Shown here: positions 12,236 through 26,300 of the stretch, one piece after another
Layout: the number at the start of each line of letters is the position of its first letter
Numbering within the stretch: position 1 is the stretch's first letter
From: Septoria linicola
Taxonomy: Eukaryota; Ascomycota; Dothideomycetes; Mycosphaerellales; Mycosphaerellaceae
DNA: 64,000 nucleotides
Assembly: GCA_024114885.1 (NCBI GenBank)
Contig: CP099418.1
Location: forward strand, 4,216,001-4,280,000
Direction: 5' to 3'
Made by a program: the position numbers and the translations under genes
The notes under the pieces: model-generated
The model's database searches: none
What the model was told of the DNA's origin: nothing
Seen by the model: the letters and a program-made list of their open reading frames with translations, nothing else

Positions 12236-14821
12236 CTTATAGCCTAGTCTTCTACTTAGTTATATTCTATATAGCTTCTTAGTTCTCTAATAGCCTTTAG
12301 AGTATACTATTCTTAGCTATAAGGATCTTATATTAAGCTAGAGAGTAGAGTAACTATATACTAGTAGTAGAGATAATAGCTACTATAGAGAAGGTCTTTA
12401 ATATTAACTAGTACTTAGCCTTAGGAGGTATCTAGTTTAGCTAGGTACTATATAGTAATATTATAGTTAGTAATAGGTCTAATATTAGTAAAAGAATTTA
12501 AGACTTTATAAAGTCTAACTAAGGAGGAGTTAAGTAACTAAAATCTTTCTTTTAGACTCCTCTTAGTCTAACTCTAAGGCTTAGAGTTATCTTTTATATA
12601 TCTCTTATATAAGGTAGAGCTACCTTATAAACTTCTAAAACTATAGTCTATTCTTTAGCTTAGTAAGACTATCTACTATTATCTCTTTTATATTTATATA
12701 TTCTATAGAGATAAGTCTATTCTATTAGAGCTTTCTTATAGTATTATATAAGATATTAATATATTTAGATTTATTATAAATATATAAGTCCTTAACTAGA
12801 GTAAGAGTAGCTTAGTTATTACCTTTTAGCTAAATTAGCCTAATTCTAGTAATAGTTTCCTAGTTACTAAGAATTCTTAGTTAGTAAGAATATTCTTCTA
12901 CTAACTCTAGGTATCTAAGCTCTCTTAAAAGAGTACTAAGGAACTATAACTATTTTATATATACTTTTATAGCTATATATTTAGCTTCTATTATAGATAT
13001 AGCTATAGATTTCTACTTCTTACTTATCTAGGAGATTAGTATACTATAAAGGAAGAAAATATATCTAAGAATTAAGACTCTATTAGTCTTATCTATTATA
13101 TAGTTAGAGTCTATATATCTAGTAAGATAGTCTTAACTATTCCTTAAGTATCTTAGACTAAGGTCTAGGTTTAACCTTAGGTATCTAGTTAGCTTCTTTA
13201 GAGCCTTTATATATCCTACTATTAGATTACTAAGATAGAAGCTTAATCTTCTAAGGGCAAATAAGATATCTAGTCTTATAATAGTTATAAGCTATATCTA
13301 TATTCTAATAATAGATTAGTACTCCTATTTATTATACCTTTTATTATTTAGTCTAGTAGGCTTTAGACTTTTATAGCTATCTATTAGTAAAAGAGTTAGT
13401 AATATAGTTTCTTAGCCTATTCCTATCTTAGCTAGGTTCTCTTAGATATAGTACTTCTAGTTAAGTTTTAGCTAGCCTTACTATCTATTTCTTATTAGTC
13501 TTATTCTAAGAATCTTGTCTAGCTCTCTAAGATCTTTAATCTTAAAGACCTTACTAAGTTAGTCTTTAAACTAGAGGATATCTTCTAGTCTCTCTATAGT
13601 AATAGGTATATTATTAATATAGATTAGGATTATTAGGTCTTTTCTTTTCTTATAGATTAGAAGATATAGGTCTACTTCTAATTATCTAAATCCTATTCCT
13701 TTTAGCTTTAATATATATAGCTAATTCTAGTCTCTTATAGCTTACTTTAGCCTATAGAGACTCCTTAGAACTTATAAGACTATATTAGTTAGTAGGTTAA
13801 TACCTAGTAGTAGGATTATATAGATATCCTTATATAAGGTACTTTCTATAAATATATTATTTATATCTACCTAGTATAGAACTAGGTCTTTCTTATAGAC
13901 TATAGCTATAAATCCTCTAAGAGTATCCTACCTAACTATAGAAGTAAAAGTTTCTATATAGTCTACTCTATACTTTTAGAAGAACTCTCTTATAACTAGT
14001 CTTACTTTAAACTTTTTAATAGTACTACTAAGTTTTCTCTTAATATTAAAGACCTATCTTAAGGTAACTAAGTTAGCTCTTTTTAGTAGGACTACTATAG
14101 TCTAGGTATTATTACTTATAAGTATATCTAGCTCCTTCTAAATAGCTTCTTACTAGAAATAACCCTACTTAGGATTACTTACTATTTCCTTATAGTTCCT
14201 TAGGATTAGAACCTTCTATTTATATATTCCTACTTCTTTAGTAGTAGAGAATATAATCTTTTTAACTTTCTTTAAGAATTCTAAGTCTTATAAGATATCT
14301 AGGTTAATAGAGCTTATAGCTAAGAAGAAAGCCTAATACTCTAGAAGTATTTCCTTATTTAGCTAACTATTCTAATCTAACTTAAGCCTAATTAGCTTTA
14401 GCTTCTAGTTAAATCTATTAAGTTCTTAGGATACTTTCCTTTTTCTAAGAGTTTACTTTAAGACTATCTACTCCTAATCTATCTTTATAGTTTCTTAAAT
14501 AGAATTCTTAGATTCTTTCTTAACTTTCCCTTAGTCTAAGAATTTTCTATACTCTTCTATATCTTCTAGTAGAGGTAGAAGTTATATAAAGAGTTTCTTT
14601 CTTTTCTAAACCTATACTAATAGCTAAAGAGGAGGAGGCTTCTATTAGCTTAGGCTAGGAGTACCTAGGGTACCTCTACTAGCTTATAGAGTAGGCTAGC
14701 TAATAGCTCTTAGCCTTCTAATAGGTCTTCTTTCTAGGGCTAAACTAGAAAGATTCTTAATCTTAATATTTAAGTCTAATTCTCTACCTAGTTTATTTTT
14801 AAAAAAGATTATATTAGTATA
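12236..14821 (-). mobile_element. Middle piece of Copia D (RT and RNase H side)
   Basis: This aligns in reverse complement to Copia E from about 24,110 to 26,692, including the reverse transcriptase and RNase H regions. It begins with the right TSD copy of Gypsy B (cttat, 12236-12240) and ends with the left TSD copy of Gypsy C (gtata, 14817-14821). It is much more heavily mutated than Copia E, with hardly any CpA or TpG left. Confidence 0.88.
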
Positions 14822-14993
14822 TATAAGAGCTAGGTAAGGTCGAAGGCTAAGACCTGCCTTAGGCTCGTAGGCTTAGCGTACGGTATAATTATAGTACGCG
14901 TATATATCTAAAAGGAGGTAAGAATTAGTCTTACGATATCCTAATAGTCTTATTAGGAAGACGCTCTATATATTACTATATACCTCTTTTATA
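14822..14993 (+). repeat. 5' LTR of Gypsy C (172 bp)
   Basis: It starts tataagagc and ends ttttata, and is matched by 27648-27819. Confidence 0.93.
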
Positions 14994-15999
14994 ATTCTAA
15001 TTCTTCTCTTTTCGAGAGTAGTAATCTATAGAGGCCTATAGCTCTCTAACGTAACGTAGGTATAGCGCTACTAGGGCTCGTAATAGGCGAAGTAGATAAT
15101 TAAAGTAATCTTATAGAGGCTAACGAGGTTTAGAAGTAGGAGTCTACTAGTATAACTAAAGACGGTACGTACGTAGAGCGTATATAGCTTAAAGCTAAGA
15201 ATTAGGAACTATATCGTTACTTAGAGATACGCGCTCTATAATAAGAGAATAATTAGCTCCTTATAGAGTTAGAATCTCTATTCTTAGCTATCTCTAGTAC
15301 TCTCGACGTTAGCGATCTTAAAGACGACGTAGGCGCTAGTATTATAGATAGTATACTTTACGATAGCGTATTATATACGCGATATAAAGGTCCTAAAGTT
15401 AGAGAACCTTATACCTTCTAAGGCGAGATAGTCTAAGAGGCGAGAGAGTTTATTCGTAGTCTCGAAGTAATCTTCTTTAATAGTCTATAAGAGTTTGTTA
15501 TAGAGGATTCGAAGGTCCTATATAGTATTATATAGCTCGTAGGCGAGGCGTAAGAGACCTAGTATAACGAACACTCTAAGGTAATACCTCTAGACTATAC
15601 TTAGGCTGAATTCAAGCGCTTTATCTATAACATTATTAAGGATTAGGCGAATCGTATAATCCTTATAATAGTCGAGTATAAGAAGGCCTAATAGAGTAAG
15701 AGCTAAGGAGTACGCTAGTTCGCTATAGAGCTAGGCTACTTAGAGTCTTAACTAGGCGACTATACTAAAGCGTAGCTAGTACGCTAGCTCCTTATAAAGT
15801 TAAAGCTAGCGCTTTAACGAGAGATTATTAAGAATTATACCGTACCTAGTAAGCGCGCTAATTTAGTTACGTTAGTAAGGCGCCTAGAGTAAGCTAATAG
15901 GGTAATTCCTATACGGTATAACTAGGGCGGAAGCTAGAGTAATAGAGACTACGAGTACGATACGTACTTAAAGCGTAAGCGCGTAGAGAGCGACGCTCC

Positions 16000-18900
16000 T
16001 ACGCGTAGATAAGATAATAGTCTAGGAGGGAATAGTATACGTCGCTCTAGCGATAAAGGTTCTACTTACTCTATTATAGGCTATAAGTATTTAGAATACT
16101 ATAGCTATAAGTAGAAGGGGTATATTAGTACTAATTCTATCTACCTTAACCGAAGCGCCTAAGACGATAGTAAGAAGCCGTTAGTATATAAAGTCGCTAT
16201 AGAGACGCTAAAAAAGAGAAGGTATTAGAGAAGGACTACGATCTCTAGATACTAAACTTAGTAGTAATATATACCTCTTTATATAAGTCGTAAATATAAC
16301 TTACTTAGAAGGCGTAGTCGAGGCGTAGGATAGACTTAAGCTAGCCTAATTCCTCTTTAACGATACCGCTAATATTAATATAGTATTAAGATCTCTTATC
16401 TTATAATATAGTATTATAGTTCGAACTAATACTACCTTACCCCTAGCTACCTTATTTACTAGAGAATTAGAATATTATTATAGCGTATACTATATATATA
16501 TATAGCTTATAGACTCTATAGGAGTAGAGCGTATAGTAGGCGTAATCTTTTATACCTACGATATACTAACCCCTAATATAATCTTAGGTCGGCTATAGAG
16601 GCGTACTTATCGTATACGAGTCGATAGCGGCTTAGATAAATAGATCTATAGCGATACTTTTAAAAACGTTAAGGTTAGAGAAGCCTATAAGTTTTTTAAA
16701 GACTTAAAGTATATACTAACTATATATATAGTAGTAATAAGTAAGATAGGCGAAGGCGAAGAGCTTAACTCTCTTCCTCTTAAGTTCTAATAGTTCTCCG
16801 ACGTTCTAAACCTAATAGAAGAGATAAAGAGTAAACTAGTAGATAGTATAGAGTATATAATTAAGCTACGCCTAGGTACCGTTCTACCGTTTAGGCTACT
16901 ATATTACTAGTCGAGTAAGGAGCTAGAGGAACTAAAGAAGTACCTTACTATAGGCCTTAAGTACGATTAGATCGAGCGTAGCGTTAGCGAGGTAAGTACG
17001 CCTATCCTATTCGTACTAAAGAAAGATAGTAAGCTAAGGCTATATATCGACTACTAAAGATTAAACGAAATTACTATTAAGAATAGGTACCTACTCTCTT
17101 TAATTAGTAAGACGCTAGATAGGCTTATAGGAGCTACGTAGTTTACGACTCTAGACTTTATAGATATATACTATCGGATTCGTATTAAGCCTAGTAACTA
17201 CTAGAAGACTATATTCCGTACGCGCTATAGCTACTTCTAGTATAAAGTAATACTATTTAGCCTAACTAACGCTCTAGCTACGTTCTAGGCGTATATTAAC
17301 TACGCTCTAGTAGGTTTAGTCGATACGTACTACGTAGTATATCTTAATAATATTCTTATCTATAGTAAGAGCTACGTAGACTACGTACGCGACGTATACG
17401 ACGTATTTACGCGTCTCTAGAAGTTTAGGCTCTATACTTAAAGAGCGAAGTATAAATTCTAGTAGAAGAAAGTCGATTTCCTAGGCTTCGTAGTAACTAC
17501 TAGAGAGGTTACGATAGATCTACGTAGGATAGACGTAATCGCGGCGTAGCTAACGCCTATAACGCTTATAGAGGTTTAATCCTTTCTTAGGTTTACTAAC
17601 TTCTACTAGCGTTTTATTTTCGAATACTCTAGAGTAGTATCTCTACTTATAGCGTTATCTAAGGGCGCCGTAGTAGGTAAGAAGCCGGGCCTACTTAAGT
17701 AGACTATACGTAAGGAGTAGGCGTTTACTAAGTTAAAAAAGTGTTTTTCTATAGTACTACTACTAAGGTACTTTAACCTTATACTTAGGTTACGAGTCGA
17801 GAGCGACGCCTCTAATTACGTAATTACTATAATCCTTAGCTAACTCTTCGGGTCTAAATAGTACCCTATTATATTTATATCTAGAAAGATAATTACTATA
17901 GAGTATAATTATAAAATATACGATAAAAAGCTTCTTATAGTAGTTAAGGCTTTTAAAGCGTAGAGGCCGTACCTTAAAGGCGCTCCGTATACGATCGACG
18001 TACTAGTCAACTATACTAACCTTTATAGGTTTATAGGCGTAAAGAAGTTAACTAGTAGGTAAGCCTACTAGGCTATATTCCTAGCTCTATTCGACTTTAT
18101 TATAACGTACTAGGCAGGTAAGCGAAACCTAGCCGACGCGCCGTTAAGGTATAGTAATTACGCTAAGGAGGTAGTAGAGGTAACTAACCTACTACCTACT
18201 CTATAGACTAAGTTATAGCTATAGGATAATCGGAGTACGAGAGACGTAAGCGGACTACTCGTAGCTCGCGTCTATACGACTTATAAAGAATAGTATTCTT
18301 CGATAGAAAGAAGTACTAACTCTAACCCGTAGTAGTAGTTTTTAACACCTATACGAGTAGTAGGTATAATTACTAAGAGCGAAGAGCTATACGTAAACGT
18401 CTTAGACTTAATCCTTAGATATACTTACGCGCTAGTATAGGTAGAGCTAAGTATAAGCGTAGTATACTCGTAAGCGATAAGTAATAGTAGCTAATTCGAG
18501 TAATATACTATAAGAGAGAGAAACCTCTAGGTAGACGATTTACTATACGTACTTAAGGACTACGCCTTATAGACGTAGGTAATTCGTATATATTATAATA
18601 ATACCCTTATAGGCTATTTTAGTAAGGATAAGACTATCTCGCTAGTACGAAGGAAGTACTAGTAGCTAGAGATAACTAAGGATATCGTATAATACGTAGA
18701 ATCCTATAAGAGTTACTAGAAAGTAAAAACGCGTCGCTATCGACTATATAGCGAGCTAACTACGCTACCTATACTAGATCGTCTATTCTAAGAATTAACT
18801 TAAGATTTTATTATAGACCTTCTACTAAGTAAGCGAGGAGTATACGTATATAATACGATTCTAGTTATTATCGACTAATATATAAAGATAGTTATCTTTG

Positions 18901-19860
18901 TCCTAACTATAAAGAGGTATACGAGTAGTAACTTTATAAGAGTTTTAATATTAGAAGTAATTAGGTATTATAGTATACCTATAGGTATTATTAGCGATAG
19001 AGGGTCTATATTTACGAGTTAGTTTTAGTCTAACTTCTACTACGAGGCGTATATAAAGTATAAGCTAAGTATAGCGTTCTATCCGTAGATAGACGAGTAA
19101 ACTAAAAGAGCGAATTAGACGCTTAAGAATTACCTACGTATCTACTACGTAGAGTAGTAAGATAACTAGGTAGACCTATTAGTATAAGCCGAGTTCGTAT
19201 ATAATAATAGTACGTATACGATATTAAAAATGTTACTATTTATAGCGCTATATAGTTTTAATCTAGAGCTAGTAACGAGTAGGCGAGAAGCTTAGAGTAC
19301 GCTTTCTAAAAAGGAGGTACTAGCTACTAAGGAAGCTATAGAAAGATTAAAGAAGAACTATAAGACGCTAAGTAAACGCTAGCGAGAAGTAAGCAAGGCG
19401 TAGGCTAGGTACTTTAATAATAGGTATTAGGCTAAGGAATATAAGGTTAGCGATATAGTCTTACTATTAATAAAGAACCTATAATTAAAGGTTCTTTCGA
19501 AGAAGTTAGTAGATAAGTTTACTAGGCCTTTTAAGATAATTAATATAGTAGGAAAGTAGGCGTACTACTTAGCCCTACTACTAGACGCTCTTATCTATAA
19601 TATATTTTATATATCGCTTCTAGAACCTTAGAAGAGTAGCGAGACGTAAGTAGAGAGTATACTACTCGTAGACTACTAGGGTAAATAGGAAGTTAAGAAG
19701 ATTCTTAGAACTCGAGTAAGAAAAGACGTACGCTAGTACTTAATCCGCTAGTAAGGCTAGCCTAAAGAGTACGACTAGTAGGAACCTAAAGAATATATTA
19801 GTAGCTATATAGTACTAGACGTATTCGAAGCGTAGCGTATAAGTAGGCGTATAGTAAGAT
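16000..19860 (+). pseudogene. Gypsy C pol remnant: RT, RNase H, integrase, chromodomain
   Basis: Read through stops, one frame shows the reverse transcriptase around 17160-17420. The catalytic Y-x-D-D appears at 17340-17351 as Y-L-N-N, both aspartates having become asparagine by G-to-A change. RNase H follows near 17790-18000 (ESDAS), then the integrase core near 18770-19240 with the ISDRGSIFTSQ block. The chromodomain is at about 19672-19838. The order RT, RNase H, integrase is Gypsy-type. Most stops replace Q or W codons. The element is inactive. Confidence 0.82.
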
Positions 19861-19866
19861 AGAAGC

Positions 19867-19914
19867 GCTAAGGTACTAATACGCTAAGGTACTAATACGC
19901 TAAGGTACTAATAC
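19867..19914 (+). repeat. 16-bp minisatellite, 3 copies, in Gypsy C
   Basis: There are three copies of gctaaggtactaatac, at the same place as the arrays in Gypsy A (4) and B (5). Confidence 0.95.
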
Positions 19915-20145
19915 GGCGATACTAAGTACTAAGCGCTAAACCTATATTTAGGAGCAAACTTTAAATTTAAGAAGATAAGAAAATTACTAAGGTATTTAGA
20001 ATATATCGAAGCGTAAACTATATTATTTATATACGCCTACTAAGTAGGTCGTATAGTACCTATAAGTAAGAAGTAAGAATCTAACTATAGCCTATATAAG
20101 CGTAAGTAGAGTATAAGAGGCGTAGATAGGTAGCGAGCGAAACGC

Positions 20146-20968
20146 TTATTCGTCGTCTATAGAGAGCGCGTCGTCGCTAGCGTTTCTACTACTATCGACG
20201 CTCTCTATATCCTTATCCTTATCCTCGTCTACCTCCTTATTAGATACTATATCCTTAGAGAGCTTACTCTTCTCCTAGTTACTACTTTTAGAGTAGGCCG
20301 CCTCTATAGTAGCGTCTAGAGTATCGCTAGAGGCGCCTACTATATAGTTAGTCTACGAAGAGTATTAGTATCGTATAAAGATTGTATAGGAAAAGTAGAT
20401 ATACCTTATACTATAGCTTAAATATAGCTACTATAAAGTTAGACTAGCGCTAGGTCTCTACTAGACTAGCGATAGATATCGTACTAGTCGCTAGCGGAGC
20501 GAGCGCGCTCGCCTTACGTAGCGTATCCTAGCCGCTAACGGCTTTACTCTTATTACTAGTAAAGACCCTCTTAGTAGTCTTAATAGAGGTATAGAGGCTC
20601 TTTAGGTAGCGCTTTACCTACTCTTTACGTACGCTCTTAGAGAGGGTCTCTAGCTACTCGTAGTAGTATAGTATATAGCGCGCCTACTACTTAAGGTTTC
20701 TATTAGTAATACGCTTATAGGCGTAGTATTAGCGCTTATAGCGCTAATACTTAACCTTCTAACTAGGCTTTATTACTCTATCGTACGCTAGCTCGTCGTC
20801 TATATATAGTTCGTTAGTAGGTAAAGTATAGTTAAGGAGTATTCGAAGAACTATACTATTATAGGTATACTTAATATAGTAGAGATAGATATCTATATCT
20901 CCTCGTCCTCTAATATTATCGATAGTATAGAGTAGGCGGTTTAGGACTACGACTCTAGTACGTTTTAG
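20146..20968 (-). pseudogene. Antisense accessory frame of Gypsy C (C-terminal part, cut by Copia E)
   Basis: This is the minus-strand frame homologous to 5880-6878, with its stop at 20146-20148. Copia E inserted inside it; the rest continues at about 27273-27560. The acidic tail is conserved with the B copy. Confidence 0.6.
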
Positions 20969-21246
20969 TGTTAAGAATGTATCCTAGATAGTTAGTCTAG
21001 ATATAGACTTCTAAGCATAGTTCTAGATGCCTAAGGCATCTACCTAAGGCTTAGTAAGAGGTATATCTTGCTTCTCTCTCTTCTCTTCTTAGATAACTAA
21101 CTTAATTAACTTTATATTTAGTTCCTAGCATATTACTACTACACTATATATATAAGTTAGTTTAAGATTGATCCTCTATTCTTCTTTACTACGCTATACC
21201 CTCCTTAACATTATATAGTATCTATAAACGCCCTCTACTTTTAATA
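20969..21246 (+). repeat. 5' LTR of Copia E (278 bp)
   Basis: It begins tgttaagaatgtatcc and ends acttttaata. It differs from the 3' LTR at 11 positions, all transitions; 10 of them fit CpA to TpA on one strand or the other. Confidence 0.94.
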
Positions 21247-21699
21247 GGTTATAAGCCCGGGTTTATGCACTAAATAGGAGTAACCTATATTAGTATAGGT
21301 TACTTATATCCCTTGTAGTTTATAGAAAACATTTAGGGCCTAGAAGTTTCCCTAACTATATTACTAACGAAGCTAGTTTGCACCTAGTAGTATACAAGTT
21401 AGTAAAGATCTCTATAAGATAGTAGTATGTTTCTACTTTATTAATACCTGCCTAGTTCTCTACTATTGTACCTAGTATCACTAGAGTTAGAAGAGGCTAC
21501 TTGGCCTTCCTACTACCTAGTAACAGAAACTCTACTAAGAGAGAAAGATCTAAGTCTTAGTAATTTCTTAAATACGAGGAATCCCTGTCCCTTAGAGCTA
21601 GTCTCCCTACTATAAGAAATTACTCTTCTCTAGAATCCTTAGCTAGTCTAAAGCATTCTACTAATTATTTATTCTATTTACCTATTTCTATAATAGACT

Positions 21700-24600
21700 A
21701 AGAGGACAAGAAGAGCTAAAGGATTCCAATCCTAGATAGAACTAACTAGAAGAGATAGTTTAAGCTATAGACAGACAAGCTAGAAGGAAAGGACTAGTTC
21801 TAGGCAATTAGCTAACTAATTATTAGAGGGAACCTATATATAGTTTAGTAGGACACTAGTCTTCAGATATATATTACTTAGAATCAATACTTCTTAAAAG
21901 ACAATATAGTATGTAGGTTTAGTATTAGATATAGTATTAGTAAAGATAATAAGATAGAGCTAGAGACATAGTATGTTACTATACTAGCAGCTAAGATATA
22001 GGTAATTCTCTAGAATAAGTATAACAGAGTCCTGAAGTCCTATACTATAGGTCTAATTAAGTAGTTTGTTATATTTAGGATGTTACCTAATAAGATAATT
22101 AGGGAAGTATAGAGACACCTTAGAGGCCTAGGTAAGAGGATTACTAAGATTAATCCTTAGGAAGCCTACTACTAGAGCTAAGAGAAAAGGCTAAAACATC
22201 TCCTATAGTCCCTACCTATATTATACTAAGTAGCTAAGGATACTATTATGACCTAACTATCCTTAGATATAGACACTATTCTCCTTCTACTTAAGTCCTA
22301 AGAGGTAAGAGACAATCTAGATAAGATAGATATAGGTCTAGCTATATTCTATTCTAGGCAGCCCTACTAAGGAAAGTCCCTACTAATATACTAGCTCTAT
22401 AAGAAAGGGAAGTACTAGTTAAAGGATTGTCCTAACCTCCCTACTACTAAGAAACTATCCTAGTAGAGAAATAGTACTAAGAACTAGAAGGACCCTTAGG
22501 GATTATTCCTTAGAGGGAGGGTTAGAAGATCTTCTTTACTAAGGAATACTAGATATATCAAGAAAGCTGTCTACAAGTTATTATTATATAATAAGCTAAA
22601 GAAGGTTGTCTAGAAAATGGGCAAGTAGCTTCAAAGAATAGAAAAGTCTAGAAAGCTTCTAAAGAAAGGATTTTCAGCCTAGGAGTCTAGTTCTAGTTCT
22701 AATTCTAGAACTTACTCTAGTTCTAGAAGTAATAATAATTCCCTATTAGAAGATGATAACTAAGATAAGTTGGCCTATTCTACAATTGAGGCTAAAGGCA
22801 AGTTATTACTCTAAGAATAGCTCTTAGATTCCTATACCTTATCCTATATAACTAACTAACTATCCTTCTTTAGATTAGTAAAGCTACTAAGGAAGAAAGT
22901 ATAGATCAAGGTAGGAGGAGGATACCTCTATATAACCTACTCTAGACTAGTATAGATAAAGGGAATCTTAGGAGGAGAAGTTCTACTTAATAGAGTACTA
23001 TTTGTTCCTAATCTTAGAGTAAATCTTATATTATAGGATTAGTTTAGTAAGCAATTTAGAGTCTAGAAGCCTAATTTCACTCTCACCTCCCTAGATAGCT
23101 AAACAGTTATAAAGACTAAGCTAGTTAGAGGTGTTCTATTTATTAGTAAGATATTACCTCTTCTATAGAAAAAGTTATATTACTTACTATATAATCCTAT
23201 AGAGGTTAATAATGCCTATACTACCCTATTAGAGAAGGATCTAAAACAGTAGGAGCTATAGTATAGAAGATTTATATACTTTAGAAGAGGGTTACTCTTA
23301 AACCTTTATAAAGTTACTAACCTAAAGGAAAGAATTCTAATTCCTAACTAGGAAGAGTATAAGTATAGGATCTATATAATAGGTAAGATAAAGAAACACC
23401 TAGGCAAGTCTATTAAGAGAAGACCTAAAAGATTAGCCCTTATATTAGTAGATATCTATAGACTATTACTATTATTAGTAAAAGGTTTTATATAGTAGCT
23501 TAAGATTATTAATAACTTCTTAAGAAAGAAATAGGTATTTCTACTTAAGGCTAGATCAGATATACTAACTGCTCTTTAGAACTAGAGGATTAAGGTAGAA
23601 AGGCAGTTAGTAGCACTCCTTAAGTCTATAAGGGCTAACAATGCTAGAGAGATTACTACTTTGATCAAATAGTAGGAGAAGGACTTTAGAATTACCCGTA
23701 AGCTAACTAAGGCCTATAATTCACTCTAGAATAGAGTAGTTAAGAGGTCTATCTAAACATTAGAGGCCTCTATTAGAGTAATACTTAAAGAAAGCAAGAT
23801 GCCTATTAAGTTTTAGCTAGAAGCCCTTAAAGTATAGGTATATATAAGGAACAAGCTTCTAAATAGACCTAATGTTAAGAGATTCAAGCTCTTACCTAAT
23901 AAAGCTTTTAATAGGATTAAACTAATAGTCTCCTACCTTAAGATATAGGGATATAGAGCTATAGTGTATATAGATATAAGAGTATAGCCTTAGTAGGCAA
24001 GGAGTAACAAACTAATAAATAGAGGAAAGGATACTATGTTTATTAGATACTATAACAATATAGTAAAGGTATAGAAGTTCTAGGAGCTAGACATAAAGGC
24101 TGTCAAGTAGTATACTAATACAATCTTCTTTAAAGATAAGCTAGGTAGAGAATTAGACTTGAATATTAAGATTAAGAATCTCCCTAGTTTAGCTCTAGAA
24201 AGAAGACCTATTAGAAGGCTAAGAACTATTAGCTAGCCTACTCTACAAGCTAGTAGGAGTACCCTAGGTGCTTCTAGTCTAGGCTAGTAGAAGCCTCCTC
24301 CCCCTTAGCTATTAGTATAGGTTTAGGAAGGAAAGAAACTCTTTATATAACTTCTACCTCTATTAGAAGATATAGGAGAGTATAGAAAATTCCTAGACTA
24401 AGGGAAAGTTAAGAAAGAATCTAAGAATTCTGCCTAAGAAACTATAGAGGTAGATTAGGAGTAGACAGCCCTAAGGCAAACCCTTAGAAAGAGGAAAGTA
24501 TCCTAAGAACTTAATAGATTTAACTAGAAGCTGAAGCTAATTAGGCTTAAGCTAGATTAGAATAGTTAGCTAGATAAGGAAATGCTCCTAGAGTATTAGA

Positions 24601-26300
24601 CTTTCTTCTTAGCTATAAGCTCTATTAACCTAGGTATCCTATAGGACCTAGAATTCTTAGAGGAAGTTAAAGAGATTATATTCTTAGCTACTAAAGAAGT
24701 AGGAATATATAAATAGGAGGTTCTAATCCTAAGGAACTATAAGGAAGTAGTAAGTAATCCTAAGTAGGGTTATCTCTAGTAAGAAGCTATTTAGAAGGAG
24801 CTAGATGTACTTATAAGCAACAATACCTAGACTATAGTAGTCCTACTAAAAGGGGCTAACCTAGTTACCTCAAGATAGGTCTTTAATATTAAGAGAAAGC
24901 TTAGTAGAGCTATTGAAAAGTTCAAGGCAAGACTAGTTATAAGAGGGTTCTCCTAAAAGTATAGAGTAGACTATATAGAAACTTTTGCCTCTATAGTTAG
25001 GTAGGATACTCTAAGAGGATTTATAGCTATAGTCTATAAGAAGGACCTAGTTCTATACTAAGTAGATATAAACAATGTATTTATAGAGAGTACCCTATAT
25101 AAGGACATCTATATAATCCTACTACTAGGTGTTGACCTACTAACTAGTATAGTCTTATAAGTTCTAAGGAGTCTCTATAGGCTAAAGTAAGCTATAAGAG
25201 ACTAGAATCAGCTATATATATTAAAGCTGAAAGGAATAGGATTTAGATAATTAGAAGTAGACCTATGTCTTCTAATCTATAAGAAAAGGAAAGACCTAAT
25301 AATCCTAATCTATGTTAATAATATACCTATTACTATAGAGAGACTAGAAGATGTCCTCTAGTTTAAAGACTAACTTAGTAAGGTCTTTAAGATTAAAGAT
25401 CTTAGAGAACTAGACAAGATTCTTAGAATAAGACTAATAAGAAACAGACAGTAAGGCTGGCTGAAACTTGACTAGAAGTACTATATCTAAGAGAACCTAG
25501 CTAAGATAGAAATAGGTTAAGAGACTATATTACTAACTCTTTTACTAATAGACAGCTATAAAAGTCTGAAGCCTACTAGACTAAATAATGAAAGGTGTAA
25601 CAAATAGGAGTACTAATCTATTATTAGAACATAGATGTAGCTTGTAACTATTATAAGACTAGACATTTTATTTGCCCTTAGAAGATTAAGCTCCTATATT
25701 AGTAATCCAATAGTAGGATATATAAAGGCTCTAAAGAAGCTAACTAGATACCTAAGATCAAACCTAGACCTTAGTCTAAGATACTTAAGGAATAGTTAAG
25801 GCTGCCTTACTAGATATATAGACTCTAACTATGTAATAGACAAGACTAACAGAGTCTTAATCCTTAGATATGTCTTCTTCCTTTATAGTACACTAATCTC
25901 CTAGATAAGTAAGAAGCAGAAATCTATAGCTACATCTATAATAGAAGCTAAATATATAGCTATAGGAGTATATATAAAACAGTTATAGTTCCTTAGTGCT
26001 CTTTTAAGAGAGCTTGGATACCTAGAGTTAGTAGGAGAATGTTCTTACTAACTAAGGATCCTTAGTAACTAGGAAACTGTTACTAGAATCAGGCTAATTT
26101 AGCTAAAAGATAATAACTAAGCTGCCCTTACTCTAGTTAAGGACTTACATGTTTATAACAAGTCTAAACACATTAATATCTTATACAATACTATAAGAAA
26201 GCTCTAGTAGAATAGACTTATCTCTATAGAATATATAAATATAAAAGAGATAGTAGTAGATAGTCTTACTAAGCTAAAGAATAGACTATAGTTTTAGGAG
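21700..26300 (+). pseudogene. Copia E gag-pol remnant
   Basis: Copia-type domains can be recognised through the stops. The gag zinc knuckle (22389-22430) keeps only its last Cys codon. The integrase region is roughly 23300-24050, the RT roughly 24850-25450 with Y-V-D-D changed to Y-V-N-N (25311-25322), and RNase H lies towards 26250. Stops are mainly TAG at former W and Q codons. Domain edges are approximate. Confidence 0.78.
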
